From positions 691-6,267 of the forward strand of contig DAVH01000020.1 of the NCBI GenBank assembly GCA_002508545.1: a stretch of DNA of 5,577 nucleotides, written 5' to 3'. A program made the position numbers and the translations under genes. Source of the stretch: Methanomassiliicoccus sp. UBA6 (GTDB taxonomy: Archaea; Thermoplasmatota; Thermoplasmata; Methanomassiliicoccales; Methanomassiliicoccaceae). The notes under the pieces are model-generated. The model saw nothing but the letters and a program-made list of their open reading frames with translations, made no database searches and was not told where the DNA came from. Below are positions 4,900 through 5,577 of this stretch, one piece after another (within the stretch, counting starts at the first letter, position 1; each line of letters begins with the position of its first letter).

Positions 4900-4935
4900 G
4901 TCTTGCCATTCAGCAAGTAACGATGGTTGGGAATC

Positions 4936-4945
4936 TTTTTATATC
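4936..4945. promoter_or_regulatory. Shared, two-way TATA element between arsC and acr3
   Basis: On the plus strand TTTTTATATC resembles an archaeal TATA box; on the minus strand the same bases read GATATAAAAA. A start 26 bases away would be near 4967 for acr3 (leader about 38 nt) and near 4914 for arsC (leader about 28 nt), consistent with both genes having Shine-Dalgarno sites. No other stretch in the gap is as good, although a weaker minus-strand TATA could lie inside the palindrome. Confidence 0.5.
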
Positions 4946-4954
4946 TATCAATCG

Positions 4955-4972
4955 TTTCAACAATTATTGAAA
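4955..4972. promoter_or_regulatory. Palindromic ArsR-type operator of the arsC/acr3 divergon
   Basis: TTTCAACAATTATTGAAA is an 18-bp inverted repeat with one mismatched pair, at the same position as in the copy before the permease (2343-2360). It overlaps the predicted acr3 start and lies just upstream of the minus-strand TATA element of arsC, so one repressor could shut both directions. The adjacent arsR gene encodes the obvious binder; this is inference. Confidence 0.75.
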
Positions 4973-5004
4973 TTAGTCATCGTTAAAACATAGGTGGGCA
5001 GGGG

Positions 5005-5577
5005 ATGAGCGAAGTAGCCAGGGAGGGATGTCCTCCGCCGAGCGCGGCGCCAAAGAAGCTTTCTTTCTTGAACAAGTATCTGACGGTGTGGATATTTGCC
5101 GCGATGGGGCTGGGCATTGCCCTTGGCGTCATCATCCCGGGCTTCGCCGACTCGCTGAACTCGCTGAGCATCGGCACGACCTCGATCCCCATCGCCGTCG
5201 GCCTCATCCTGATGATGTACCCGCCCCTGGCCAGGGTGAGGTACGAGGAGCTGGGGAAGATAACGAAGCAGCCGGAGGCCAAGAGGATGTTCGGCACCTC
5301 CCTCCTGCTCAACTATGTGGTCGGGCCGATGCTCATGTTCGCCCTGGCCTGGATCTTCCTGCCGGACCAGCCTCTGTTCCGCATCGGCCTGATACTCACC
5401 GGCGTCGCCAGGTGCATCGCGATGGTTCTCATATGGAACACCCTGGCCGAGGGCGACTGCGAGTACGCCGCCATCCTGGTCGCTCTGAACTCGATCTTCC
5501 AGATCGCATTCTACGCGTTCTACGCCTACTTCCTCATCGCGGTCCTGTCGGACATTGTATCGCCCGGTTCAGGCGTG
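5005..5577 (+). CDS. acr3: Acr3-type arsenite efflux permease, N-terminal part (3' end outside window)
   Basis: The frame stays open from the ATG at 5005 to the window end (191 codons). It encodes the first half of an Acr3 permease of the BASS superfamily, which exports arsenite driven by the proton motive force. Family signatures are LNKYLTVWIF in helix 1, LMMYPPLARVRYEEL after helix 2, and LTGVARCIAMVLIWN with Cys137, matching the conserved helix-4 cysteine needed for As(III) transport, then EYAAILVALNSIFQ. About five membrane segments are present; the second half with the conserved helix-9 Glu is missing only because the window stops. A short hydrophilic N-terminus with Cys9 precedes helix 1. 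AGGTG (4992-4996) lies eight bases before the ATG. The gene diverges from arsC across the shared operator, so it should be induced together with arsC. Five of six Arg codons are AGG, like the rest of the island. Confidence 0.96.
   Translation, partial: MSEVAREGCPPPSAAPKKLSFLNKYLTVWIFAAMGLGIALGVIIPGFADSLNSLSIGTTSIPIAVGLILMMYPPLARVRYEELGKITKQPEAKRMFGTSLLLNYVVGPMLMFALAWIFLPDQPLFRIGLILTGVARCIAMVLIWNTLAEGDCEYAAILVALNSIFQIAFYAFYAYFLIAVLSDIVSPGSGV

Noticed and set aside
4887..4916. TTG start for arsC giving ten extra residues
   Set aside because: The ArsC family begins right before the VLFIC strand, and GGTGA is correctly spaced for the ATG at 4886. The predicted RNA start near 4914 would also leave the TTG without a leader.
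4413..4970. 185-codon plus-strand frame opposite arsC
   Set aside because: It is antisense to arsC, whose catalytic residues are all in place; it also covers the promoter region.
1..5577. tRNA, rRNA, CRISPR array, insertion sequence or transposase
   Set aside because: I saw no regularly spaced repeats, no terminal inverted repeats with a transposase, and no cloverleaf or rRNA-like stretch on reading the window.

Overview
The window looks like a metal and arsenic resistance island in an archaeon, most likely a moderately high-G+C euryarchaeon or Thermoplasmatota-type methanogen. The lineage is inference. The evidence is TATA boxes about 26 nt upstream of two start codons (leaderless genes), GGTGA or AGGAGG ribosome sites elsewhere, arginine encoded mainly by AGG/AGA, and small gene families typical of methanogens. 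Nothing here names a species.

Left part (1-1800): the C-terminal two thirds of a CPC-type heavy-metal P1B ATPase, a small stand-alone HMA-like protein with an unusual CxC site, and a convergent ArsR-family regulator (here ArsR1). The ATPase differs sharply from its neighbours in arginine codons (18 of 19 are CGN; the permease at 2371 has 10 of 12 AGR), which suggests a bacterial origin.

Middle (1801-3944): a short intergenic stretch holding two outward-facing TATA boxes, a leaderless 106-aa protein of uncertain function, then a tight three-gene operon. The operon encodes an ArsP/PF03773-type permease, an 89-aa conserved small protein with a CC pair, and an 80-aa thioredoxin-fold CxxC protein. 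A palindromic operator lies just before the permease.

Right part (3945-5577): a hairpin-rich intergenic stretch, then a classic ars divergon. On the minus strand are arsC (thioredoxin-type arsenate reductase) and a second ArsR (ArsR2). On the plus strand is acr3 (arsenite efflux), cut off by the window end. Between arsC and acr3 lies a second copy of the palindrome seen before the permease operon.

Putting it together: the two near-identical operators (TTTCAA-N6-TTGAAA, 15 of 18 positions identical) suggest that ArsR2 or ArsR1 controls both the inorganic branch (ArsC reduces arsenate, Acr3 exports arsenite) and the permease/small protein/thioredoxin operon. That operon may export an organic arsenical or another thiophilic species, or supply the thiol reductant that this kind of ArsC needs. 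This linked regulon is the most interesting feature of the window.
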